A stretch of DNA of 64,000 bases from Dipteronia dyeriana (lineage: Eukaryota > Streptophyta > Magnoliopsida > Sapindales > Sapindaceae): contig CM065300.1 of the NCBI GenBank assembly GCA_032871835.1, positions 568,001 through 632,000 on the forward strand, in the 5' to 3' direction. Shown here in pieces: positions 1-10,159 of the stretch (the stretch's first letter is position 1; every line of letters starts with the position of its first letter). The position numbers and the translations under genes were made by a program. The notes beneath the pieces are model-generated. The model ran no database searches and was not told the DNA's origin. It saw only the letters and a program-made list of their open reading frames with translations.

Positions 1-2906
1 TCTATGTTCGACTTGCGGAAAGCACCATGATGGTGAGTGTCATTTGGGGAGATCAGGTTGTTATCAATGTGGGCAACCTGGACATTTAAAAAGAAATTGC
101 CCCGAGTTAGTCCAGACAGACAATGAAGAGAGGAAGATAGGTTTTCAACCAATGCAAAGTGGCGCTAGTCAGATGCAAGGACAAAGAGGATCCCGAGTAG
201 GAGGATCTACAACTACAGGGAAAACCCAAGTTAGCATAGCAGGGGTTGGAGGTAACCAACAGAGAGGTCAGTCGGTTAGACCTCGTACTCAGGCAAGGGT
301 TTTTGCTATGTCTCAACAAGATGCCGAGACCACTCCAGATGTCGTTACAGGTACGTTAACAATTTTTGGCCACGATGCTCATATTCTCATTGATCCTGGA
401 TCTACTCATTCATTTGTATCTCGATCTTTTATGGTGTATGCGGATGTAGAATTAAGACCATTAGATTCTAGTATGGTAGTGGCTATACCTACTGGTGAAT
501 CTTTATTGGCTGAGAATATATATAGAAACAGTAAGGTCATAGTCGGTAAGCATGAGCTACATGTTGATTTGATCCCGCTTGATATACTTGATTTTGATGT
601 TATTTTGGGAATGGATTGGCTGGCTATACACCATGCTGCTGTAGATTTTTTTCGAAAAGAGATAAAATTTACACTTCAAGGAGAATCGGATGTTATTTTA
701 TGTGGTGAACGTCGGATTCTTCCTTCTTGTGTTATATCTGCTATTACTGTCAGACGGTTGCTCAGGAAACAATGTTCAGCTTATCTGGCTTATGTAATTG
801 ATACTCGGGATAGTGAGGTAAAACTAGAAGATATATCGGTGGTAAGGAAATTTTCAGATGTATTTCTTGAAGATCTTCATGGATTACCACCAGATAGAGA
901 TATTGAGTTTGTGATAGATTTGGTCCTAGGCACAACTCCGATTTCTATTCCACCTTATAGAATGGCTCCAACAGAGTTGAAAGAGTTGAAGATTCAATTA
1001 GAAGAATTGGTGAACAAGAATTTTATTAAACCTAGTGTGTCACCATGGGGAGCGCCAGTTCTTTTTGTTAAGAAGAAAGATGGAACGTTACGTTTATACA
1101 TCGATTACCGGCAATTAAATAAAGCAACGGTGCGTAATAGATACACACTTCCACGTATTGACGACTTATTCGATCAGCTTCAGGGAGCAAAGGTATTCTC
1201 CAAAATAGATTTACGAACAGGTTATCACCAATTGAGGATTAGAAACTGTGATATACCAAAGACCGCTTTCAGAATTCGTTATGGGCATTATGAGTTTCTA
1301 GTTATGCCATTTGGATTAACAAATGCTCCAGCAGCTTTTATGGATTTGATGAATAGAGTATTTCATCCTTATCTAGACAAATTTGTTATCGTGTTCATTG
1401 ATGACATTTTGATTTATTCTAAGGATGATGTAGAGCATACATAACATTTAGAGATTATTTTACGAGTCTTGAGAGAGAATTAACTTTATGTCAAATTTAG
1501 TAAGTGTCAATTCTGGCTCGATAGAGTTACATTTTTGGGCCATGTGATTTCTGGTGATGGTATTTATATTGATCCTCAAAAGGTTGAAGCTATAGTGAAT
1601 TGGGAACGACCAATCAGTGTGACAGAAATTAGAAGTTTCTTGGGTTTAGCAAGTTACTATCGAAGATTTGTAGAGGAATTTTCTAAAATAGCCTCACCAT
1701 TAACAAGATTAAATCAGAAGGATGTGAAGTTTGAGTGGTCAGAAGCTTGTGAAAAGAGTTTTCAAGAACTCAAGGAGAGATTGACTTCTGCTCCAATACT
1801 TGCTCTTCCAACCGGAAATGATGGATTTATGGTTTACAGTGATGCATTTAAACATGGTTTGGGTTGCGTTTTGATGCAACATGGGAAAGTGATAGCTTAT
1901 GCATCAAGACAATTAAAGAAGCATGAACAGAATTACCCATCCCATGATCTAGAGCTTGCTGCAGTGGTGTTCGCATTAAAAATTTGGAGGCATTACTTAT
2001 ATGGGGTCACTTGTCAGATTTATACAGATCATAAAAGCTTGCAGTATCTTTTCACTCAGAAGGAACTAAATTTGAGACAAAGAAGATGGATTGAGTTGAT
2101 TAAAGATTATGACTGTACGATTGAATATCATCCTAGTAAGGCAAATGTGGTGGCAGATGCACTCAGTAGAAAGTCTTTAAGTTCTATGGCTCATTTGAGG
2201 ATGAATTGAAAGGTAAATCATCTTCAGCTTCCATTATTAGCTGAATTAAGAATGATGAGAGTTAAGCTAGAAGCGCGAGATTGTGGAGTATTACTGGCTA
2301 CCTTTCAGGTTATACCTATTTTGATTGATCGTATACGGGAATTGCAAACTCAAGATTCTTATTTAGTTAAATTGAAGGAAGAAGTACAGAAAAGCTTACG
2401 AGCTGATTTTATAGTGAGAAATGATGGTACATTAGTTCTAGGTAACAGAATGTGTGTGCCAAACATTAAGGAACTCAAGAATGAAATTTTAGAGGAAGCT
2501 CACTCTTTAACTTATGCAATGCATCCAGGAAGTACTAAATTATATCGTACTTTAAAAGAGCATTACTGGTGGCAAGGTATGAAAAGAAAGATAGCAGAAT
2601 TCGTCTCTAAATGTTTGATTTGTCAGCAAGTCAAGGCAGAACATCAGAAACCAGCAGGACTATCACAACCACTTTCTATTCCCGAATGGAAATGGGAACA
2701 TGTTACCATGGATTTTATGGTAGGACTCCCTCGTAGTCAAAGTGGTCACGACAGTATATGGGTGATCGTTGACCGACTTACAAAGTCTGCACACTTTCTG
2801 CCAATCGGTATTACTTACTCTCTTGACAGATTAGCCAAAAATTATGTAAATGAAATAGTTCGTCTTCATGGCGCACCAGTATCCATAGTGTCAGATAGAG
2901 ATCCTC

Positions 2907-2952
2907 GGTTTACATCTAGATTTTGGCCTGGTTTACATCTAGATTTTGGCCT
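2907..2952. repeat. 23-bp tandem duplication inside integrase
   Basis: Two identical 23-base units (2907-2929 and 2930-2952) lie in the integrase core just after the second catalytic Asp (SDRDPRF). As 23 is not a multiple of three, the duplication alone shifts the downstream reading frame. Nothing separates the copies, as expected for slippage or a filled staggered break. Confidence 0.9.
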
Positions 2953-3676
2953 AGTTTACAAGAAGCTTTGGGAACTAGATTGCATTTTAGTACTGTTTTT
3001 CACCCGCATACTGATGGTCAATCAAAACGTACTATTCAGACATTAGAGGATATGCTTCGGGCTTGTGTAATGGATTTCAAAGGTAGTTGGGATGTACATA
3101 TACCTTTGATAGAATTTTCCTACAATAACAGTTATCAGGCTAGCATCGAAATGGCACCTTATGAAGCTCTGCATGGAAGAAAATACAGAACACCAGTGTG
3201 TTGGGATGAAGTAGGCGAGAGAAAGTTGTTAGGTCCAGAACTTGTTCAAGTCACAACAGAAAAGATAAGAATAATCAGAGACAGATTAAAGGTTGCTCAA
3301 GATAGGCAGAAAAGCTATACAAATAAGCGGAGAAGGGGACTTGAATTTAAAGTTGGTGACTATGTATTCCTATGAATTTCACCTTGGAAAGGTATACTTT
3401 GATTTGGAAGACGTGGTAAGTTAAGTCCACTGATTAACACTGAAAAGTGTATGTTTACTAAGGGATAATATCATCATTTTACACTTCCAATATGATTAAT
3501 TCCTCAATTTAGATATAATTTCGTTCGTTCGCTTAAATAAATGTGTTGTGTAGTAATCAGTGTATTTTTCTTTGTATTTCAGAGGTAATTCGGTCAATTC
3601 AGATTCATGGAGATGTCAGATGGCAAAAAAATATCGTTTTCAAGTTTAGAACGTCAAAAAACCTTAAGAAGACCAC

Positions 3677-3990
3677 GAAGGGCATTTTCATAATTTTGAC
3701 TATTCACTGTTCACAGTTGACTTTACTGTTCACAGTTGACTTTCACTGTTTACTCACGATGCGTTACTGTTCACTCTCGGATGCGGTACTGTTCACTCAT
3801 GGGATGGGTTACTGTTCATTGTCACTGTTCATTGTTCACTGTTCACTGAAGGGCATTTTCATAATTTTAACTATTCACTGTTCACAGTTGACCTTCACTG
3901 TTCACAGTTGAATTTCACTGTTCACTCATTGATGCGGTTACTATTTACTCATGGATGGGTTACTGTTCACTGTCACTGTTCACTGATGAC
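3677..3990 (+). repeat. CACTGTTCAC-rich repeats in the solo LTR
   Basis: Many imperfect copies of a motif like cactgttcacagttgac lie in the presumed U3 part of the solo LTR. A longer block starting gaagggcattttc recurs about 171 bp apart (3677 and 3848). Position upstream of the TATA box suggests repeated promoter elements, but this is inference. Confidence 0.7.
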
Positions 3991-4052
3991 GTGGCGAAAT
4001 CTGGACGCTCCATTCTAAATTCATCCGATGGTCAATTTTCATCCGTATTTTG

Positions 4053-4060
4053 TATAAATA
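4053..4060 (+). promoter_or_regulatory. TATA box of solo LTR
   Basis: tataaata at the expected place in an LTR, after the repeat-rich U3 and followed by a CT-rich leader. It would drive plus-strand transcription if the LTR is not silenced. Confidence 0.6.
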
Positions 4061-4290
4061 GGGGGTCTCTCCCCCCTAATTTTGATGTCCTGAATCCAAA
4101 TCTGTTGTTAGATTTGTGAAATTCTCTCTCTTTTGTTCTCAAATTCTTAGTTTAAATAAAATAGTTATTTTCTAGTTAAATTATGTCTGGCTAATTTTAT
4201 ATAGCTGGGGCCAAATGTGATACTGTTGGTATGGAAAATATGATCCAATTTTGGTAAGTTTATTATTTTTATGCTTTCTCCTCTCTGATC

Positions 4291-4475
4291 TTTGTGGAGT
4301 TTTTGACTCACTGTAGATAGACAGATATTGTCTAGCACAGTGAGTACTTTTACCCATATTTATCAGAGAGTGGTTTGTCCACTCTAATTTTTGTGGAGTT
4401 TTTGACTCACTGTAGATAGACAGATATTGTCTAGCACAGTGAGTACTTTTACCCATATTTATTAGAGAGTGGTCA
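4291..4475. repeat. 99-bp tandem duplication in solo LTR
   Basis: Two nearly identical copies with a 99-bp period (4291-4389 and from 4390) sit in the R/U5 side of the solo LTR, each containing gactcactgtagatagacag and its partly complementary partner tctagcacagtgagtac. The pairing gactcactgt / acagtgagta could form a stem-loop in each copy. Confidence 0.8.
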
Positions 4476-5110
4476 GTGGAGTGGAATACCCTCCCATTAA
4501 TCTATACTAAATATAAATAATTGGATCAGATTCGAAATACCAATAGTGGATCCCTTAGCCCAAGTATTAATTTTAATTGATTTACATTTTATACAAGCTT
4601 ATTAATTAATCTAGAAATTAATTCTACAAGGACAAGTGAACAACCTCTCTGTGGTTCGACCCGGTCTTACCGGTTAATTTATTACTTTGACACTCTTATA
4701 CTTGAGAGTAGGAACACTTCTTTAGGACTTGTCATCCATGATACATTGGTCCGTATGAGATCATTGCCCGAGTAGGAGTAGTGGCATACCGTTTAGCGTT
4801 GCCTTCAGAACTTTCAAGAATTCATGATGTATTTCATGTTTCTATGCTTCGAAAATATATAGTCGACCCTATGCATGTTTTAATCAAGCAACCAGTGAAG
4901 TTAAGAGAAGATTTAACTTATGAAGAGGAACCTATTGAGATTCTAGATAGAAGGGAACAAGTATTGCGTACAAAGGTCATTCCTCTTGTAAAAGTGTTAT
5001 GGAGAAATTATGCAGTAGAAGAGGCGACTTGGGAACATGAAGATCAGATGCAGACTCAGTATCCCCATCTGTTTCGGCTAAGTAAGTAATTTTTGAGGAC
5101 GAAATTCTTA

Positions 5111-5125
5111 TATGGAGGGGTGAAT
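5111..5125 (+). other. Polypurine tract of gypsy element
   Basis: A purine-rich stretch (tatggaggggtgaat) directly precedes the TGTAATACCC start of the 3' LTR and follows the polyprotein stop by about 20 bp, the position at which plus-strand DNA synthesis is primed in LTR elements. Confidence 0.7.
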
Positions 5126-5285
5126 TGTAATACCCAATGTCTTTCAGGCCCAATTGAAAGGCCCAATTAAAAAAAAAAGGGATAAGCGTGAAACAGAAAA
5201 GGCATCAGGTGAGTAAGCCAAGTGAAATGCATGGCTGACAGGCAGCTGTGAGCTTGGTAGCTAATTCAGCTGTGTCCTTCCATAA

Positions 5286-5356
<71 letters not shown>

Positions 5357-6650
5357 GATAAACGTGGTGAGAGCTAGAAAGCAATAGAATCCAGCAGAAG
5401 AAAAGAAAGAGAAGAAAGAGAAGAAGTCAGTGAAGCTCTCTCGATCATAGATTTCAGTTGATTCTTCTTTGATATCCAGTTTCTAATTGGATCTCATGAT
5501 TGATAGGGAAAGAAGACGAAGGGAACCTAGCATACTCAGTCTGAGATAAGCTTGACGTCTAAGTTGTGAGTGAATTAAGTTTCAGTTCTGTTTTTAACTC
5601 AAGTTTACAGTTTTATGCTTTAATTGCTGCAAATCATTTTAAGCTTTTTATTGCTTTTTATGATTGATGGTGAGGATACAGAGAACCAAAAATATATATT
5701 TTATGCTTATATTAGCATTTAGAAACGATATATTATTTTTATGAATTATCAAGAAGAGATTATGATTTCTATAAAAGCACCATGTACCCTTCCCCAGTTA
5801 TGATTATGGTTGGCTTTTGGGGCCCGTTCTACACATGTGTATGTCATGAGTCGCTCTGCATGTGCATGACCAGAGAAAGAGTAATAGAGTCGCTCTGCAC
5901 TTGTATGACTAGAGAGTCGCTCTGCCTGTGTATTGACCAGAGAAAGAGTAATTGAGTCGCTCTGCACGGGTATGACCAGAAGTTATTCATGACTCTGCGT
6001 TTGTCCGAAGTATTTCGGCTTACGTATTGAGGATACCCTCGGTACGAATTTGGTACAGATTAAGATTTTATAAAGTATTTATTCTTGTTCAGCAAAGAGA
6101 AGCATTCAGTTTATTCAGCACGAAAGTAGATATATTATCTTATACCATGTATTACTGAATGTTTATTGTAAAGTGGTTTAGAAAAGTGTTTTTAAAAGTT
6201 TTCATTCACTCACTGGGCGTTAGCGCTCATCCTTTCACTCTTAAATATTTATCCAGGTAGCTGCTCGGTTGTGCGGACTCAGAAGTTTTGAGGTGGGCCA
6301 CTCGATGACATCAAGAAGCATAAAAGTCATGCATTTTTGATTTTTTTGTGCATATTTAGAAATGTGAGGTCGGCATGGTCGGGACGATAGGCATGGTCGG
6401 GACGGTAGGCATGGTCGAAAAGGTAGGCATGGTCGGGAAGGTAGGCATGGTCAGAACGTGGTCAGATTTCTACTCGGTCTGTTCAACCTACTCGGCCCAC
6501 TTGACCTACTCGGCCCACATGGCCTATTCGGTCTACTTGGCCTACTCGAATTTCTTACTCGGCCTGTTCCGTTTCCCACTCGGGATGGCTGGTTACTTAG
6601 TTTTTAAAGTGGTCGAACGGTCATTTTTGATAAACTTTTTGTAACGAACA
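5126..6650 (+). repeat. 3' LTR of gypsy element, right end unresolved
   Basis: The LTR begins TGTAATACCC just after the polypurine tract. It holds a (TA)n microsatellite (about 5287-5352), an imperfect tandem array of the motif gagtcgctctgca (about 5849-5975, four copies), and a GC-rich degenerate repeat (6366-6550) alternating ggcatggtcggga-like and ctactcggccca-like units. The start resembles that of the solo LTR at 46481 (TGTAATACCCGAA), suggesting related lineages. The end at 6650 is an estimate, placed where the G/C-rich part gives way to AT-rich sequence. Confidence 0.6.
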
Positions 6651-6881
6651 AAAATATGTAAAGGAATTGCAATTATGTACATTTTGTACTCTCCAATATT
6701 CTCCTTACATTTTGTTTGATTAATAGCAAGTTTTTCCTATGAAAATTTCAGCAAAAAGTCCTTTTATCATGCTAGTAAATGTAGAGCCCATAAGGTTTCC
6801 CTCGTACTCAAGAGAGAGGAGTCGGGGCAGCCCACATGGCCTCCCTCGTACTTAAGAAAGAGGAGTCGGGGTGGGTCCTGT
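6651..6881. other. Junction sequence with a 44-bp duplicated motif
   Basis: Non-coding. A segment starting tccctcgtact occurs at 6798 and again at 6842, 44 bp apart, each followed by a gaggagtcgggg box. It joins the end of the gypsy LTR to the truncated start of the copia fragment and is not clearly part of either. Confidence 0.5.
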
Positions 6882-9287
6882 CAACAATGGTGTCTCTAAG
6901 CATCGTCACTGACATATAGTCGAGACATGACTGTCTCTTCTCACCCATGCCTCACTAACTCTTACATTTTGGTCCTATGCATTCACCACTGTTGTTTACC
7001 TTATCAATAGGATGCTTACACCTCTGTTACACATGATATCACCTTTTGAGAAAATCTTCGGTAACCAACCGTCGTATGTGAAACTTCGTGTATTTAGGTG
7101 TTTATGTTATCCTTGGATCAAACCATATGCTAATCACAATCTAGAACCTCAATCGAAATCATGCATCTTTTTAGGATATTCGTTGTCCCAAAGTGCGTAC
7201 CATTGCCTAGACCTTGAAACTGATCGTATGTTTGTGTCTTGCCATGTCAACTTCGTTGAGTCAGTTTTCCCATACAACACACTTCACATTAGTCTCCCAC
7301 GTCCTGATCCCAACACATATGATCTCTGGACATCCCTTTTCTCTCCCACCATGACCGTACCTATCTCCCATGCCTACTCCTCCACCAGACTAGCTGTGCA
7401 TGTGATACCTTGTCAGGCTCCTCTTCATGATTCCCGAGTAGTGGCTGTAACCCTGAAGCCTTCCCAGCTACCAGCTGCTGTAACTCCTACTGCTGCTACA
7501 GTCACCGCTGCTAGCAGCCTTAATTCTCCCACAAAATCGGTCTGCAGTCGAGCCACCATTGTTGCTCCTGACAGCGCACCAGTCATACCTCCATCATCGT
7601 CCGTGCAACAGCAGGCGGAAACTCCACTCGCCACTCACCCCATGATCACTCGGTCTTAGAACAATATCCATAATCCCATCAAGAAACTATCTCTTACAAG
7701 TGTTCTCTCGCCTCCTTAAATTGAGCCCACTTGTGTGTCTCAAGCTCTGAAATTTTCGGAATGGAGACGAGCCATGTCTGAAGAATTTGATGCTCTCATT
7801 CGGAATGAAACATAGGACTTAGTTTCTCCAAATCAGTTCTATAATACCGTAGGGTGCAAATGAGTGTTTCGCATAAAGAGGTCTCCAGATGGTTCAATAT
7901 TCAAGTACAAAGCTCGTTTGGTGGCAAAGGGATTTCATCAGAGGCCTGGCGTTGATTATACTGAAACTTTCAGTCCAGTGGTTAAAACTACTACAATCCG
8001 AGTTCTACTCAGCATTGGGTATCACGAGAGTGGTCTCTTCGTCAATTGGATGTGAACAACGCATTCCTTCAAGAACACTTGGCTGAAAATGTATTTATGA
8101 CACAACCACCAGGATTCACGGATCCAACACTACCATTACATGTCTGTCATCTCAAGAAGGCCATTTATGGTCTCAAACAAGCACCTCAAGCATGGTATAA
8201 TGAGCTTCAAAAATTTCTTCTACAAAATGGGTTTGTTAATTCTCAGTCTGACACCTCGTTATTCATCTTTCGTGCTAACGACTGTGTGATTTTTCTGTTG
8301 GTATATGTTGATGAAATAATAGTCACTGGGAACAATGACAAATTAGTTGACAAATTTGTTGGTACGCTCGCTCAACGTTTCTCTATTAAAGACCTTGGTG
8401 CTCTATCGTACTTTCTTGGTGTTGAAGTCATTCCATGCTCAGCCGGCCTATTTCTCTCTCAGTAGAAATATGTGATCGATCTCTTTATTCGCACCAAAAT
8501 GTCAGACTCCAAACCGGTGGTCACACATCTCCCTACTGATCACTCTCTCTCGCTACTTGATGGTACTTCTCTCACGGATGCTACGAAATTTGGCCAGGTA
8601 ATTGGCGCTCTACAATATTTGTCCTTCACTCACCTTGACATCGTATTCGCAGTGAACAAACTTGCCCAATTCATGCACCGCCCAACGACAGGACACCGGT
8701 CTCTCACGAAGTGCCTCCTACGCTACCTGCGCTGGACACTGGGTCACGATTTGGTGTTGCGTCGCGATTCCCCGGTATCACTCCATGTGTTTTCTGATGC
8801 AGATTGGGCAGGTAATCAAGATGATCACACATCCACCAGTGCTTACGTCGTCTTTCTTGGGTCTAATGTTATCTCCTGGTGTTCTCCCAAATAACGATCA
8901 GTAGCCAGGTCCTCCACTGAAGCTGAGTATAGAGTTGTTGCCACAACTGCGTCTGATGTAATATGCATCTCATCTCTCTTGCGAGAATTAATTGTCCCAT
9001 GCTCCCGTCCCCCGACAATATACTGTGACAACATCGGTGCAACCTACTTGTGCTCGAACCCCTTATTTCACTCCAGAATGAAGCACATTGCCATTGACTG
9101 CCGATTTGTCAGAGAAAAGGTTCAAAGCAATCAACTACGCATTTCCCACGTGTCTTCTGCTGATCAGTTGGCTGATTCTCTCACCAAGCCGCTCTCCAGG
9201 ACAAGGTTTTGTCTCTTACGGTCCAAGATCAATGTTTGTGAACTGCCCATTGTCTTGCAGAGGCGTGTAAAGGTTAATGTAGTTTAG
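6882..9287 (+). pseudogene. 5'-truncated Ty1/copia pol (integrase end, RT, RNase H)
   Basis: Copia-type polyprotein fragment, probably Ale/Retrofit lineage. Coding similarity starts abruptly near 6882 in the integrase core (KHRH..HIVET), continues through the integrase C-terminal part (FLGYSLSQSAYHCLDL), a Ser/Thr/Pro-rich spacer, RT ([32 protein letters not shown]) and RNase H (SDADWAGNQ; SSTEAEYR). Gag and protease are missing. In-frame stops lie at 6910, 6928, 7657, near 7717 and 7813, 7861, 8463 and 8892, and a frameshift occurs near 8030. The RT active site reads YVDE (8304-8315) instead of YVDD. The element is dead. It sits in what was intron 20 of the PDR pseudogene, whose exon 20 follows at 9584. 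Confidence 0.9.
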
Positions 9288-9548
9288 TTATATTAGTTCT
9301 CTTTGTATTTCCTTATCTAGAGCAACTGTTGTTATACTTCTAAACTTAGGATTTCCTGTTACGGTTTTCTACTTAATTTAGGATTCTTAGTTGGTTGTTG
9401 TTATACTTCTAAACTTAGGATTTCCTGTTACGGGAATTTCCTGTTACGATTTTCTACTTAATTTAGGATTCTTAGTCTTACTAAATTCAGACTTCTTCAA
9501 GTCTCTCTATGTATATATATAGCTTCGTCTTCTTTAATAATATATACA
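9266..9548 (+). repeat. 3' LTR of the truncated copia element
   Basis: The LTR starts TGTAAAGG right after a purine-rich agaggcg and after the RNase H reading, and is taken to end ...TATATACA at 9548, where sequence resembling intron 20 of PDR copy B begins. It contains a 69-bp tandem duplication (9327-9395 and from 9396). No 5' LTR is present, so the ends cannot be confirmed by pairing. Confidence 0.6.
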
Positions 9549-9583
9549 GAAAATTATTCTTAACCTCTATACTTATTACTCAC

Positions 9584-9717
9584 AGATAAAGAGGTGACTC
9601 TGTATAAATTTTCGCAAAATCTAATCCATGTCCTGCTTCCATTGAAGTAGAAGTGACTTCTAACATCCATGTTGCTGGATTGGAATTACCTTTGATTTTT
9701 AGAACACCTGATATACC
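9584..9717 (-). pseudogene. ABCG: Exon 20 of PDR pseudogene A, stranded beyond the MULE
   Basis: 134 bp, the same length as exon 20 of copies B and C, with acceptor TATAG before it and donor GTGAGT after it. It reads [10 protein letters not shown] then [16 protein letters not shown] and so on, the conserved segment between the second nucleotide-binding domain and second membrane domain. It is open over its full length. The copia LTR begins about 35 bp downstream in the former intron 20. Confidence 0.9.
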
Positions 9718-9732
9718 CTATATGATAGTGAA

Positions 9733-9742
9733 ATAAATGAAA
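9733..9742. repeat. Left target-site duplication of the MULE
   Basis: ATAAATGAAA, repeated exactly at 18974-18983. Both flanks continue into intron 19 sequence of the PDR pseudogene. Confidence 0.9.
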
Positions 9743-9824
9743 GTGGAAATGGTGAGATATATCACCTTTTTTAAGGTGTGTTGTGATGATGTCACCCTTT
9801 TAATAACTTAAGTTTAAAATGCAC
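9743..9824 (+). repeat. Left terminal inverted repeat of the MULE
   Basis: Starts GTGGAAATGGTGAG. It aligns imperfectly to the reverse complement of 18893-18973; similarity is strongest over its inner 51 bp, including aagtttaaaatgcac. Confidence 0.8.
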
Positions 9825-10159
9825 CTATTATGGTGAATTGCCCAAATTGCCCCTAAACTTTAATTTTTTAAAAGCTCCTTTCTGAACTCGTTGGTATCTC
9901 CCCAAAAAAGTTGTCTGAAAAACTTGACTCTTTCTCCAGATTCTACAGTAGAAGGTAACAAATATTTATGATCTTCACTTAAATTTCTTTTATGCATTGC
10001 AGATAATTTACATTCATTTCTGTGTGGGTTAACAATGTATCCATTCCTCGATATCAATGTATCCATTTCAGATTCTGCACTAGATTTTTTTTTTCTTGTG
10101 TGACCGAGAATATTTAAAGATGAATCGAGCTTATTTTATATTGGAACGAGCTCTTGTTT

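Larger units (their letters stand above)
3431..4734 (+). mobile_element. Solo LTR nested in the gypsy polyprotein
   Basis: A 1304-bp non-coding block begins TGATTAACAC and ends CTTGTCA, has TG...CA termini, and is bordered by TCCAC (3426-3430) and TCCAT (4735-4739). The coding frame of the gypsy tail stops exactly at the left border and resumes at the right. A TATA box (tataaata, 4053-4060) followed by a pyrimidine-rich leader shows plus orientation. No coding sequence, primer-binding site or polypurine tract lies inside, so this is a solo LTR left by LTR-LTR recombination. It is unrelated in sequence to the host element's own LTR. Confidence 0.9.
2..5089 (+). pseudogene. gag-pol polyprotein of the gypsy element, multiply disrupted
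   Basis: Retrotransposon polyprotein: capsid tail with CCHC knuckle ([14 protein letters not shown], about 59-100), aspartic protease (IDPGSTHSF near 390-420), RT with the FIDD catalytic motif near 1396-1407, RNase H (about 1800-2180), integrase with an HHCC finger (about 2500-2640) and DD core, and a chromodomain-like end (4920-5060). One frame carries TAA at 1442-1444 and 1481-1483 and TGA at 2207-2209. After a 23-bp duplication at 2907-2952 the frame changes, with TGA at 3373-3375 and 3400-3402. The solo LTR at 3431-4734 then splits the tail, which resumes at about 4740. The integrase residue where the family has its third catalytic acid is Lys (GQSKRT, near 3020). The reading is inactive; family assignment is secure. 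Confidence 0.92.
1..6650 (+). mobile_element. Ty3/gypsy LTR retrotransposon (chromovirus-like), 5' part outside window
   Basis: Seen: a long plus-strand gag-pol relic is already open at the window edge. It runs through zinc knuckle, protease, reverse transcriptase, RNase H, integrase and a C-terminal chromodomain-like tail, then a polypurine tract and a 3' LTR starting TGTAATACCC at 5126. Domain order PR-RT-RH-IN identifies Ty3/gypsy; the C-terminal tail after integrase is known in chromoviruses, and a Tekay/Del-type lineage is an inference. The 5' LTR and most of gag lie to the left. The right end of the 3' LTR could not be fixed: the expected terminal CA is not obvious before 6880 and the flanking duplication cannot be tested without the 5' end. 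The element is inactive and is split by a solo LTR. Confidence 0.9.

Noticed and set aside
7425..7634. Minus-strand Ala/Gly-rich open frame
   Set aside because: Antisense shadow of the Ser/Thr/Pro-rich spacer of the copia polyprotein.
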